Positions 11,178 through 22,903 of a stretch of DNA of 64,000 bases are shown one piece after another. The DNA is from Meandrina meandrites (lineage: Eukaryota; Cnidaria; Anthozoa; Scleractinia; Meandrinidae). The position numbers and the translations under genes are program-made. Positions within the stretch are counted from its first letter, which is position 1, and every line of letters starts with the position of its first letter. The stretch lies in assembly GCA_963693305.1 (NCBI GenBank), contig OY855903.1, positions 32,703,598 to 32,767,597 of the forward strand, written 5' to 3'. Under the pieces are notes generated by a model that worked only from the letters and a program-made list of their open reading frames with translations, was not told the origin of the DNA and did not search any database.

Positions 11178-14100
11178 CTATGGTAAAAGGTGATCAGGGA
11201 TCAGCAAAAGTGCACCACCCGACTTTGCCATAAATGAGAAATTTAAATACTGCAGTTACAAGTATTTCACTTTATTATTTTTTACCGTTACCCTCACCAA
11301 AAAGAAAAAACCTTCCTAAGTTTTATTACCGTGCAACCCATAAACACCTGAAGTTTTTTTGGAATGCTTATTGTTTCACGACCAATCAGATGCGGAGAAA
11401 CTGCAAGATGTAACTGCAACAAACCGCAAGAGTAACAAGCCGAAAAGTTAGTTAGATTAGTCACGAAACAATGAGTTTGATATTTTTTCCTCAATTTTAC
11501 CGTTATCAAATATTGATATATGTTGATTCCTATTTCAGCCCTTATTTATGCATAAGTAAAGACTAATTTTATTATAAAGGATATTTTGCTGAAAAGAGAT
11601 GTTGAATCGAGCAAACATAATCAGACATGGCTAGACAGCACATCTGTGAGCAGAAGAATTATATTTTTATATGTAAATGTTTTTAAAAGACAGCATCTCC
11701 AGTCACGGTGTTGTGAATAATAATCATTTCAAGGATAAGCTATTTTTCCCGTTTGACCAAAAATGTTTGCTAAATAAACTTTGCATAAGTTTCCCCTTAT
11801 CTTACTTCACAGGCAGCGAGCAGGGCATGAAGCTTGCCATAGCAAACTTCTACAGCACAACATGTCTGTTAGCTGAAAACTTTTATACATCTGACAGGAA
11901 ACAATGAGTTGGCTTCTTCATTTCCACAATTTAATATTGTTCTATTCTATTTATTTGCCTTTTTAAACAAAGGATAATGGTGAACAATATTTTAGTTTTA
12001 TATTTTATTTTATATTATAAACTGCATGTTAAACATAAACATAAACTGATTGAAATGCACCAATCACAGCCCACTAGCATGACCTTTTGTATTTGTGGCC
12101 CGTTTCTGTAAAAGTATGTTGATCTGCATCGCTTGAACTATTTTCACAGTAGTTTCAAGAGATCTGAAGTCAAACAATGGCTAGCAGCGGTGGGAATAGA
12201 AAGATTGAGCAGAGTATCTGAAGATCAAGCTTATATATTATTGTTCTACGTGGATTTATCGTGGAAGAAAAAGTAAACTTATAATAATGCAGTGCTAATG
12301 ATATTTACTATATCTATGAGACTTCTTAAACTACAAACTTATAAGTAACAATAATTGCACAATTGCATGTTCCTAATGTTAGGACTTAACAGCCCTACAC
12401 AGTACTATAGCAAAAAGACAAAAAAATGAAATAAAATTAATATTCGGCTCAAAGACTTGTTTGCAACTTCGATTTGTGTTTTTCAGTTTCAAGGTGAATT
12501 TTTTGTATAGAAAAATAGACTTCCCAGATATACTCTTCTTCTCTTTGTGATGCAGTATAGATATAATGTTTGGCAATAATTAGACAGAGGCTTAAGCCAA
12601 GATGACCTCATTGCTTTGCAACTAATCCAAACCTTTCAGCTTGTTACTCTTGCGGTTGTTACTCTAGCATCTGATCGGTCACCAAACAATTAACATTCCA
12701 GAAATAACTGGTGTTCATGGTTTTATGGGTTTCGCAGTAAAAGTAATGTTATTCACTGTTTTGATGTTTCTACCATCATTATCAAGATTGAAAGATTGTT
12801 AAATGTTAAATGTCAAATGTCTAATATCCATATAAATCAGTCAATACTAGACAAAATATCACCTGGCCTGGAAATGGGTTATTAGTCGTTCCTCGTGTCT
12901 CAACCCTTCCCCCATCCCTCCCTGATAAAAACATTTTTCTTCTTCATTCCAGCACACTGACATTTATCAGAAGTAATATATACATTTAGGCAGGCCTAAA
13001 AGCGGAGCTCCCGTTTATTAATTTTTTTGCCCGAGTTAATTACAGTCTTACCAAATAAGTAGCCACACTATATTTCTAAGCTTATACGGTGGCCCATATA
13101 GGTACAAAATAAATTTTAATCGCTCATGGTTAAACTTAATATCTTAAAAACCTCTCATGATTTCGTTGACGAAAGCGACGTCAATGTATTTCGTGGTTAA
13201 CCCGTCTGAATTTTCCTGCGTGTAGTGACAGGTTCTAAAATTGAAATTGACGAGTGCACTTTATTGCGTTCCTCACGTACACACGAAGGCGCAAAACAAA
13301 TCTTAGTAAAACTTTTTACATTTAGACTGTACACTAATTCGTAATACACCTCCAGGACCTCTATGAGTTATTCAATGTAAAAAGAACCTTGACCTTGTTT
13401 TGATTACTACAAAACTGTCAGGGCAAGCAAATCAACTCAAGGCAGAAACAAAGTACGTACAAAAAAACAAAGTGAACGCTGCTAAACACAGTAAACTAAA
13501 TGAACTCACGCCACGGCAAACTGACAAAATCACGGCGGCAAAACAAACTCAAATTGATGGTGCCGGTTATGAAAGTCATTTTAAATCAGTTTTTGTGTAA
13601 GAATTGTTGCAGTTTGTAATTTGGAAAGTGGTGCACGCTAACTTAGAATAAGCTTAATACAATGTTGTTTTGACTGTTTTAAACCGTCTTCTTTTCGTTG
13701 CGGTTTGGTTGCATGATTTACTAATTCTGTTTTATCGTACGCGTTGCTAAATACGTAAGAGAATTTTATGTAGAGAACTGAATGAATTTTCTTCATTTCT
13801 GGTAAGTAACTGATATGCGGTAGGTTAAGTCTGAACCCACTCAGCCTAGCACAGGTAACTCGCAACGAAACCGGCGAATTCAACACACTCACTGATACGC
13901 AGTGATAAAAGAAACAAAACAAATGCAAGCGAGCCGAAATCGTGATTTTGATCCGTGAAGCTAAATAATTTGCTTCCAAGATCCAATAATGAACATCACA
14001 GTTAACTCCACTAACTAAAGCAGAAAATAATTAGTCTAAACGAAATATTTACTAAACAAATGTGTCTGTATAAAATGTACAAACACGAACAGGCTTGATA

Positions 14101-14692
14101 ATTTTTTTACGGGAAGATCTGAAAGCCGACACAACTTCAAATTCATCCATAAATGAAATATAATTCCCTCAATATAAAATTAGGCTTATGCCTAGTGCAC
14201 ACATTTACGTTTGTTACCTCATTATTGAAGAAGGCTTGTAAATTCTGCAGGGCAAAGCTTTCAAACCAGCCCAATAATATCGGAGACGAACACGGCAGCT
14301 TCATTGCAAGCTTAGTCCAACACCACTGACATATACAATATATGAATTATCAGCGAACATCAATTTTTTTCTTTCCATCGGTGTATCCTTTAACAGTCTT
14401 TTATCCTTCACTTCAGTGAACTTGATCGGCTTTGAATTCACTTTTGTTTGAGCTCATATTCAGTGATATTCAGCCTTCCTCAGCCGCAGGTCGAACCCTG
14501 GACATCGCGCTCTTTTTGACTTGTTATCCAATATATCATGTTCAAACCGGCAATTATTTCGGATCTTCCCGTTAAGAGGTTGTCCTAAATCACTTGGCAT
14601 AAGTTTCCATGATGTAGATGAGTAAATAAAGCGAGAAATATTCACGAAGATCGATGTTCACCAGCAGCTTTCTTCGCGTCTTTCATTCAGCT
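11178..14692. other. Intron 4 of gene A, left part
   Basis: AT-rich. Open frames at 13400-13600 and 13638-13979 show no known domain and no repeat similarity that I can see. Near 12990-13020 the sequence CCTAAAAGCGGAGCTCCCG resembles 15476-15500, suggesting a dispersed repeat. Confidence 0.45.
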
Positions 14693-14696
14693 TTAA

Positions 14697-15341
14697 GGTG
14701 ATTCCACTGAAAAAGAAGGAGTATTTAGAATTTTCTAAGACTCGGTCCAGTTCATAACTATGTTATGAGCGTTACAAAAATGCAATAAAAAATGGGGGTC
14801 ACCGTGCTCGTTTTTGTGCAACCTGGATGGCTATTATGGTAAACATATGACCCACGAGGTTCATACTAGGAACGCTCATAATCCGAAAAGGGAACTATCA
14901 TTTCTAGAAAAAATCATTTCTTACGTTAAAATATCGAAGCAGTTCAACGAAATAGGCATTAATCTTACATAATAAACCATTTTAATTAAACTGGAATTAA
15001 GATTATGAAAGAAATTAAAGATTTTGCTGCGTGCGTGCGTAAGCAGCACTACCTCAAAACGTACTTTTTAAAGCATTGAAATAAAAATATCTCAAAGTAG
15101 AGTATTTAACTTTTCTTTAAATTGCGATATATTGTAGTCAACCGGATGTCTTTTAAATTTATGCATTAAAAAATGGGGGTCACCGTGCTCATTTAGAAGA
15201 AAATGACCATTTATTTCTCTTCTGAGCTTAACCTAAAAGAAAAGCCGTAATGTTGTGTGTGCGCGCGCGCTCGTGCGCGCGCTAAATGACGCGAAAACTC
15301 ATGCGCAGCAAGGATGCGCAATGCAATTCAGTGGAATCACC
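14697..15341. mobile_element. TTAA-flanked MITE, complete copy
   Basis: Termini GGTGATTCCACTGA and TCAGTGGAATCACC are exact inverted repeats, flanked by TTAA at 14693-14696 and 15342-15345, as in piggyBac-type insertions. An internal duplicated block contains AAAAAATGGGGGTCACCGTGC. There is no transposase. A diverged partial copy lies inverted at 43162-43640. Confidence 0.8.
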
Positions 15342-15345
15342 TTAA

Positions 15346-16057
15346 AGGTGAACAGCGTACCAAAGATTTGCCGCCTTTTCATACAACCGCTTCGTTTAAG
15401 TTGAAATGAAATGTCCAGTTCATTTATTTAACATAAAAAAACTAAATTAATTATTTCTAAAATCGATTTAGCCAAGCCTAAAAGCAGAGCTTGTCGGTTA
15501 TTTACCTTGCCCTTTGTTTAAATCTGAATTTACGCGATGATAAAATTATTAGGCTAAGCCAAGTAAAAAATGAGTACTTGAGCCCGCGATCAATTGGAAA
15601 ACTGTAACCTGGTCAGCGGTCAACTTCCAAAAAAGACGTCACCTCGATTAGCTCTACGCCTGAGCCCGCGATATGGTCATGTGATGCTGGTCAGCGGATA
15701 CCTTGTTTTGACAGCTGTCAATTGACCCTAACATGGAAGTTCAATATCAAAGATTTAACATTAGCCAAGGCGACAATTGTCCTTTGACTCCCCTCCCCCT
15801 CCCCCAGAGTCTGTACGGACGGACGCTCGGACGCTCGTACGGTCACGTGACTACCAAATTTTCTTGGCTTGATGGTTTACCAAAATTTCTTACCCATGGT
15901 GCTCCGATGGCGCGCTTCGCGCGCTGGAGCTCCGCTATCAACAATGCATTCACTGCACTGAATAAATAAAAACGTGTTTGTAATTGAAGTTATATATAAA
16001 AATGCAACAAGTCACTCTTTTACAATACAATTCAATAAACAAAATTATTGCACTTAC
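15346..16057. other. Intron 4 of gene A, right part
   Basis: Contains GAGCCCGCGAT twice (near 15580 and 15662) and a GC-rich stretch with GGCGCGCTTCGCGCGC near 15910, features of dispersed repeats. No coding similarity. Confidence 0.4.
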
Positions 16058-16196
16058 AACGTAACTATTACTCCCGTTGTGTATTCAGATTTCTTGTCAC
16101 AGAAAACTGATTTAGTGCCAGTTCCAGTGTTACCTAAAGTGCTAACAGGCTGCGGGTGTAGCTTTGCCACTGTTGTGTTATATTCTTTATTAAATC
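16058..16196 (-). CDS. nrf-6-like: Gene A exon 4 (end of NRF domain)
   Basis: Acceptor CCAG, donor GTAAGT, phases 1 to 2. It encodes a variable stretch and then [17 protein letters not shown], which leads into the first membrane helix. It is 15 nt longer than B exon 4, a five-codon length difference in the variable stretch. Confidence 0.85.
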
Positions 16197-16481
16197 CTGG
16201 TACAAAAAATCAAATCAAATAAGCCCCTAATATGGTAAAATGGTGCGATGGTGGAATAATAAACAGCTGTAAATGCTGATTTGTCGATGCTTAAATATTT
16301 TCAATTAGCAATTTGTGAAGAAATTTCAATAATTTTATTGGCAAGCTGTGATCCCACAACTAGAGGATGATAAGCCTGTGGTAAAGCATGAGCTAAATGA
16401 TACATATTAGCATGTTTTAAAGACATTCAATTGCTGGGAAGCTGAGATGAAATTTAACATCAGCTTAATACATACAAGTAC

Positions 16482-16566
16482 CTGTAAAGACATCTTCCAA
16501 AGCTTTGGTGACATCCTACTCACTGCATCGATTAGGTGCACAGATCCCCCAACGAATAGGTAATAG
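16482..16566 (-). pseudogene. nrf-6-like: Gene A exon 3 with in-frame TAG
   Basis: This 85-nt exon matches B exon 3 (WGICAPN, CS, DVTKAL). The acceptor is TTTTCAG and the donor GTACTT. The seventeenth codon is TAG at 16516-16518, where gene B reads GAG. The stop falls at codon 144 of 737, before every transmembrane segment. Confidence 0.85.
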
Positions 16567-17198
16567 CTGAAAAATAAAGAAAAAACAAGTTACAGTCAGA
16601 CGATTAGATCCTGTAATTTTATGACTGGGATTATAATTAATAGCATGTTGTTGGATATAATATAAACATATTCTTTCAACATATTCCAAGAAGTTAAGTA
16701 AATAAGTATTTCTACTCCCTGTAAATGCCAGGATGATAACTCATGACAGGGGTAGCCTCCTCCCCCCCCCCCCCCCCCCACCTGATCAGGCCTAGGAATC
16801 AGACCCTTAGAAAAGTCTGCATCTCTGAGCCATGTGGCTCATCCAGTCAGGGGAACAAGTGACAGTTTTGGCAAATCTTTGTTGAAGCACTCAAGAGTTT
16901 CCAAATTATTTCATTCAATCAAAGTGAGAGTGCGCACAAGTACTCCGGAAGCAAATACATCATACATACATACATACATATATCATGTTGCTTAGCAACT
17001 TCTGGGCTCAGTCACTTCTCGGAGAAGTGACTGCACCATCAACTGGCACTTGTTCTCCCAATGGCATCAGGCCACAGCTTATCCTGGTTTCCATAGCATG
17101 AACAGGTTCCATTACCAGCCGCTGTTCGGGAAATGAGCCCATACTCAGAGAGGAGGAGCAGATGCAAGGGAGCCCCAGAAATCGAGTCTACAGCCTGA
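16567..17198. other. Intron 2 of gene A, left part
   Basis: Includes a C homopolymer of about 17-20 nt near 16760-16780 and a CATA microsatellite near 16964-16984. Fragments of the SINE-type repeat may lie at 16690-16850. Confidence 0.5.
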
Positions 17199-17447
17199 GG
17201 CAACTAGGAGTATTTGTATTCTTCCCTGGATGGGATATAAGTCCATCACAGGATTACCCCAAGCAGTATTTCAATGGTGCTCACTTATACGCCAGGGTGG
17301 AGAGAGGCACTATATATTATATTATGAGAGTAAAGTGTCTTGCCCAAGAACACAACACAGTGACCCTGGTCAGGGCTCAAACCAGGACTGTTTGATCCAG
17401 AGTCCGGCACGCTAACCATTAATATTACGGCAATGCCCCTCCTCCCA
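17199..17447 (-). repeat. tRNA-type SINE copy 2
   Basis: Minus-strand copy with a tRNA-like head ending CCTGGTTTGAGCCC, then GTGTTCTTGGGCAAGACAC and a CATCCAGG tail. Lies in intron 2 of gene A. Confidence 0.6.
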
Positions 17448-17548
17448 CAAATCAGACACTTGACTGCAAAAAATGCATCCTGCTTACGTGGTTATTCATT
17501 CAGTAATTACTCCCTAAAGCTGGTACATAGACACTGTGAACTGCTCAC

Positions 17549-17694
17549 CTCAGTGATGTTCACAGCAGGCACTGTGACGTAAGCCAAGCAATAATGAGCA
17601 TCAACAATAGATTTAGTACACTCACTGTACGATCCTAACCAGCCAACATTTCCAAGAAAAAGTCCACTTTGAGGTTTACCAATAGCATCAAGAT
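17549..17694 (-). CDS. nrf-6-like: Gene A exon 2 (NRF domain), splice acceptor lost
   Basis: Encodes [15 protein letters not shown], then [12 protein letters not shown] and the HYCLAYVTVPAVN block. It has the same 146-nt length as B exon 2, and the donor is GTGAGC. The bases before the exon on the minus strand read ATCAT where gene B has CCAG, and the exon frame meets a TGA a few codons upstream, so normal splicing from exon 1 appears impossible. Skipping this exon would shift the frame. Confidence 0.8.
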
Positions 17695-17958
17695 ATGATT
17701 CAAGATTTCAGTGAACAGTAGTAAGTATCTTACCATTGATGTTCGACATTTGGTGGATTTGCTTCCCATAACTTTGTGACAAGAGGCAGTTATTTTAAAT
17801 TCAATAATGCAGATAGTATCTGTGTGAATATATATTATCTTGTGGATATCATTGGCCATCCTGTGGGAACTGAGTCCACAGGCTACCTATGAGATTGGTA
17901 CGGGATTTGAAACAAATTAGTATTCCCCCAGACTCTGATGTTAGTAAGAGGACTGCAG

Positions 17959-18500
17959 TAATAATAATAATAATAAAGATATTTTAACAGGGAGCCCACA
18001 TCACAAAAAGGTGGTTTTCAGTGGGGCCCTGCTTAAAATAAGTAACAAATACGATAAAATGATTTAAAAGTGAAAGTTAAAAATAGAGGATGTAAAAAGT
18101 TAAATTTAAAAAATGAGTATAAGAAATTTAAAAAACTCATTAAATACTTCTAATAAGTCTTTTAAAAGTTAAAATGTCAAAAGTGCTTTTTGCTTTGTCG
18201 GGTAAAATGTTCCATTCGTGAGCAGCTTGATTAATAAATCGGTTCTGGCCCCAGGAGCGACATGACTTGGGTCTACAAATGTCATTTCTTCCACGAGTAT
18301 TATAATTATGAATGTCTTTAAAGCTATAAAGATTAAAATCCCAGTCAATCAAGCCATTCAAGGCCTTAAAAAACAATATTAATCTATGAAGTCTTCTTCT
18401 TTCCATTAAATTATCCCAGCCAACATTGTGATAATGTTTACGGTAAATGTTGTCAACAGTTTTCAATCCATGTTCTGATGTACTTAGCGGTTTTCTTTCG
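17959..18500 (-). mobile_element. 3' end of a non-LTR retrotransposon (LINE)
   Basis: The minus-strand frame 18466-18140 ends with the C-terminal signature of CR1/L2/jockey-like reverse transcriptase proteins: RRRLHRLILFFKALNGL, NTRGRNDICRP, AAHEWNILP and FKRLI. It is followed by a 3' UTR with GGGCTCCCTGTTAAAATATC and a (TTA)n tail near 17959-17975. It is 5' truncated: no endonuclease or RT palm is seen upstream. Confidence 0.7.
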
Positions 18501-18654
18501 GCTTGGAATGAAAGGGGATGGATAGTTAAACATCAAGGTAACCTTAAAAGTGACTACCAGATATTTTTTCTGTTTACTTTTGAAGAAATTACTGACGTAT
18601 TTTTTGTCTTCAACAGTATGGTTCGATCAATCAGTTGCACACCATAGTCATATT

Positions 18655-18870
18655 TAATGTTTTTACAGCGTTGAACAACTTTTTTTGAAAACCGTTATAC
18701 ACTAAAAGAAAATTACAACATATATATATATGCTAATTCGAATGGAAAAAATAATTGTTGGATAACAAAAGGGAAAAAAACGCCTTAGCCAATGATAAAC
18801 TGAATTAATAATTCCTGTCAAATACATTAGAATTTAAATAACAATCGTCAAATACTTTTGAATAACAACA
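18655..18870 (-). repeat. Copia 3' LTR
   Basis: Minus strand begins TGTTGTTATTC and ends AAACATTA. Purine-rich AAAAGTGGGAG lies directly upstream. Confidence 0.92.
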
Positions 18871-18889
18871 CTCCCACTTTTGACGTTGC

Positions 18890-21736
18890 TTATTTGACAG
18901 TTTTCATGCCTAGCTCAGTAACAAGTTTCTGAAAATGATGCTTAGGCAAAGGTTTCGTCAGGATGTCAGCAATCATCTCGTCAGTAGCAATGTATTTCAA
19001 GGCGATCGCTCCGTCCAGTACTCCTTCGCGAACGAAGTGGTAACGTATATCGATGTGCTTGGTTCTGGCATGGCCCACAGGATTCTTAGCCGTTGAAATA
19101 GCCCCTTGGTTGTCTTCATATATCTCAGTTGGCCCCTCTGGAGGTTCTCCTACGTCTGCCAACAACCTTCGAAGCCAAATTGCTTCCTGAGTGGCCGTAC
19201 TTAGGGCTACATACTCTGCTTCTGCTGTCGACAACGAAACGGTAGCCTGTTTTTTGCTTAACCAACTCACTGCTCCACACGCAAATGAGAACACGTTTCC
19301 TGAAGTGGAATGACGGTCATCTATATCTCCCGCCCAATCTGCATCTGAGTAACCGATCAAATTTCCATCAGCACACTTCTTGTAACTCAAACCAAGATAT
19401 GCAGTTGCTTTCAGATATCTGAGGATCCGCTTTGCTGCTGTTAAATGGTTTTGTGTAGGATTGGCACAGAACTTTGAGACAACTCCCACTGCTTGGGCGA
19501 TGTCTGGACGAGTTGCGATTGCAGCATAAAGTAGGCTTCCAACCATCGACTGGTACGAGGTCGCATCAACTGGTCTGCTAAAACCATCTTCCTTTTGCAG
19601 CTTGACGTTCAAATCAGCAGGTGTAGACACCGGTTTCGCTTCTGTTTGCCTATACTTCTCGAGCTTGCATACCAAATGCTCCTCCCCAGGCTTCACGTAG
19701 CCTTCCGGTTGCTGCATGTAAATTTCTTCATCGAGTTTACCGTTGAGAAAAGCGGTTTCTACGCCCATCTGGTGAATCAGCAAATCATTCTGAACTGCAA
19801 ACGCTAACAAGAAACGTATTGAAGAGAAACGAACTACGGGCGAAAAAGTTTCATCATAGTCAATTCCATATTTCTGGGCGTAACCCTTGGCCACTAGGCG
19901 TGCTTTGAATCGTTCCACTGTACCATCCCCAGCGTGTTTCAGTTTAAACACCCATTTGCACCCAACAGCTTTCCGACCTGGGGGTAATTCAACCAACCCC
20001 CACGTCTTGTTTTCAATCAGCCAATTGTATTCTGAATCCGTAGCGACTTTCCATTCTGCAGCGTGATCTCTTGATCTTGCTTCTTGCATAGTTGTGGGTT
20101 CGTCAATCTCAGAAAGATGATAGGCGACATGATGTACGTGGTGAGTTGCCGTATCTGCGTATTCGTCATAGCCATATCTGACTGGTGCTTTTCGTGTTCT
20201 TACAGACTGTCGAGGTTCTTCCGGCGTGTCTTCTTCCAATTTCTTCATTTCTCCTTGTTCTCCTTCTTCATCTTTTCTAGGGGGTACCTCATTTCGCTTT
20301 GCTTCCTCGCACCTTGGGTCTGGCTCTGTTGTCATGGTTTGCTTCTGACCGAAATCGTTTTCGTTAAATTCCACATCTCTCCGGATATACATCTTTCGGT
20401 TTGTCTCATCAAGAAGGCGATATCCTTTTGACGCTAAGCTGTAGCCCACGAAACGCATCTTCTTCGACTTCTTGTCAAGCTTCCGTCGTTCACTGTCAGG
20501 TACGTGGGCATAGGCCATACACCCAAATACACGTAAGTGGCTCACATCTGGTTTCCTTCCATACCACCTCTCATAAGGAGTTTCATTCTCTTTAAGCGCC
20601 GTCGTAGGAAGGCGGTTTCTCACATAAGCAGCTGTAGAGATGGCTTCAGCCCAAAAGATGTTCGGTAATGCCGCATGCGCAATCATCGAACGTGCTGACT
20701 CGACCAAAGTCCGATTCATTCTTTCTGCTACACCATTTTGTTGGGGTGAGTGTGGTACTGTCAGCTCATGTCTAATTCCTTTCTCCTTCAGATAGTTCTG
20801 TAATTCAGTAGACAAATACTCGCCGCCATTGTCCGTTCGCAAAGTTCCTATTGCCTTACAGACATCATTGGTAACTGAGGCTTCAAATTCTATAAACTTA
20901 TCAAACACTTCTGACTTGTGTTTCATGAAGTATACAGCACAGCACCGAGTGTAGTCATCAATAAACGTAACAAAATACTTTGCTCCTCCAATCGAGGGTG
21001 TGTGCATTGGACCGCAGACGTCACTGTGCACAAGCTGTAGTCTCCGCGTCGACCGGATTTCTCCCACTGCGGGAAACGGTTTTCTACACATCTTCCCTGC
21101 CAAACATCCTTCACAGAAGGACAGTTCAGTCATTTTCTTGATGTCAATCCCTTGTACAGATTCACTCTCCACACATTTCTTGAGGCGTGGCTCGTGTACA
21201 TGTCCAAGACGTTGATGCCATAAGTCGCTACCTTGAGATGACGCAACTGAGGCGTACCCAGTGTCCGCAGTAGGAACAACTTGACAGTCTAGTTGATAAA
21301 GTTTATCAGCCAGTGACCCCATTCCACGAAGCTTTCCATTTTCGTCCCAGATACAACATTTTTGCGGACCAAACTCTACGGCGTTGCCCTTAGCAACTGC
21401 AGCTCTTACGGAAAAAAGGTTGCAAGTGAGTTTAGGCACGTACAGCACATCATACAAAACTGCTTTCTTGGATTCAGTTGCTTCAAACAGCATATTCATT
21501 CGTACGCTTCCAGACCCCAACGCTTTCACAACACGACCATCACCCAGCGCAACATTTTCAGGCTTGTCAAATTCCTGAAAATTCACCATAACGTGCTTTT
21601 CTTTCGTCATATGACTTGATGCACCCGAGTCGATAACCCATGGACTACATTTCTTCTCCGCAGACTCCACGCTCTCAACAGACGCCACAAACGCAGCAGC
21701 ATAAACATCTTCACCTTCGAAGTCAGAATTTTTCGG
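18890..21736 (-). pseudogene. pol: Copia pol: protease, integrase, deleted RT, RNase H
   Basis: Protease motif WVIDSGASSHM; integrase HHCC zinc region (WHQRLGHVH, FCEGCLAGK); integrase core residues in VHSDVCG, RTDNGGEYLS and QQNGVAERMNRT; RT start (GCKWVFKLK, ARLVAKGYAQ, DETFSPV); and an intact-looking RNase H (SDADWAGD, STAEAEYVA, HIDIRYHFVRE). RT motif A reads HQMGVETAFLNG, with Gly (codon 19763-19765) where the family has the catalytic Asp. The frame then jumps from EHLVCKLEKY straight to AKPVSTPAD near 19655, removing roughly 130 residues including YVDD. Confidence 0.92.
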
Positions 21737-22537
21737 TCAGCGCTCGTCACTCTCGGCCATTTTTGCTTTGTGCCATTTAAATTTCTTGGGACAATAACGG
21801 CGAACGTGGCCCACATCGCCGCATCCAAAACATGTAGGCTGATTACGTGGACAATCACGGCGAACATGGCCCACAGTACCGCATCTAAAACATGTTGGCT
21901 GATCGCGTGGCGTATCTCTCCCGAAGGCCCCCGTCAGTGCTGACTCAGCTTCTAATAACTGACCGGATAGCTCAGATTGCTTCATTTCTTCGTGACTGAG
22001 TGCTTGCTGGACATAATCCAGGCTAACTCCATCCATTCTAGCTTCGATAGCGGTGACAAGGGTTGCGAAACTTCTTGGTAAACTTCCTAATAAAGTCACA
22101 ACTTGATCCTCCTCGGAAATGGGCGCCCCAATTGCTGCTAGTTTATCGGTGATGTCCTTCATGTGCTTCAAATGTTGTTCCACCGATGTACCCTCTTTCA
22201 TCTCGGAACGAAAATACTGCTTCTTTAAAAATAGTTTGTTCGCGAGTGTCTCTCATTCAAAATGTTTCCTTAACGCATCCCACGCTTGCTTCGGTTCTTC
22301 GCTTGAGGTGATCAAGTAAAGCTGAGCACTATCAATCGCCAACGCAATTGTCGAGAACGCTTTTTGTAGCCTCGATCGAAAAAGGGCTTGCACCGTTGTC
22401 GTGGCGTCGTCTGCAAGGACTTCTGATCCATCTACCAAGCCCCATAATCCTTTCGCCAGCAGTAAATGTTTCATTTGAAATTTCCAAGTGTTCCAGTTGC
22501 TTCCATTGAGTTTGTCGATCGACCACTTTTCCTCCAT
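21737..22537 (-). pseudogene. gag: Copia gag region
   Basis: ATG at 22535-22537 starts MEEKWSIDKLNGSNWNTWKF, the typical copia gag opening. Two CCHC zinc knuckles follow (CFRCGTVGHVRRDC and CFGCGDVGHVRRYC). In-frame TGA codons at 22253-22255 and 21737-21739 interrupt what is otherwise a single frame running into pol. Confidence 0.88.
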
Positions 22538-22668
22538 GTTTGATTCACGCAACCGTTTAAAAAATAAATCCGTCACAAATTCAAAAACCCGCTCGATCCT
22601 ACGCTCGAAAATCCAATCGATCACAGACGCTGATCATCTCAATTTCAACTCGACCAAACCACACTCTC

Positions 22669-22682
22669 CTGGGCCCATAACC
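22669..22682 (-). other. Copia primer-binding site (initiator tRNA-Met anticodon arm)
   Basis: The plus strand reads CTGGGCCCATAACC, the anticodon arm of eukaryotic initiator tRNA-Met (as I remember that sequence), so the minus strand is complementary to it. It directly abuts the LTR. Drosophila copia is known to prime from an internal part of this tRNA in the same way. Confidence 0.8.
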
Positions 22683-22898
22683 TAATGTTTTTACAGCGTT
22701 GAACAACTTTTTTTGAAAACCGTTATACACTAAAAGAAAATTACAACACATATATATATGCTAATTCGAATGGAAAAAATAATTGTTGGATAACAAAAGA
22801 GAAAAAAACGCCTTAGCCAATGATAAACTGAATTAATAATTCCTGTCAAATACATTACAATTTAAATAACAATCGTCAAATACTTTTGAATAACAACA
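22683..22898 (-). repeat. Copia 5' LTR
   Basis: Same length as the 3' LTR, about three base differences. Its inner edge abuts the primer-binding site at 22669-22682. Confidence 0.92.
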
Positions 22899-22903
22899 AT
22901 ATT

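Larger units (their letters stand above)
18655..22898 (-). mobile_element. Full-length Ty1/copia retrotransposon, coding-defective
   Basis: The 216-bp LTRs at both ends differ at about three positions. They are flanked by a 5-bp target duplication (ATATT at 18650-18654 and 22899-22903). On the minus strand the order is 5' LTR, primer site, one gag-protease-integrase-RT-RNase H frame, polypurine tract (AAAAGTGGGAG), 3' LTR. The frame has two TGA codons, a motif-A Asp to Gly change, and an in-frame deletion of the RT region that carries the YVDD box. Nearly identical LTRs suggest recent insertion. Located in intron 1 of gene A, antisense to none of its exons. Confidence 0.93.

Noticed and set aside
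13638..13979. 113-codon minus-strand frame as a gene A exon or nested gene
   Set aside because: Gene A splices from exon 4 to exon 5 in frame without it, gene B has no equivalent, and no domain is visible.
15974..16222. Plus-strand frames similar between the two loci (also 60641-60835) as an antisense gene
   Set aside because: Their similarity is explained by exon 4 of the two paralogues on the minus strand.
17635..17859. Upstream extension of gene A exon 2 as an alternative first exon
   Set aside because: The frame is not the exon 2 frame; joining it would not produce the NRF domain.
21000..21215. Plus-strand frames across the copia region
   Set aside because: Shadows of the minus-strand pol frame.
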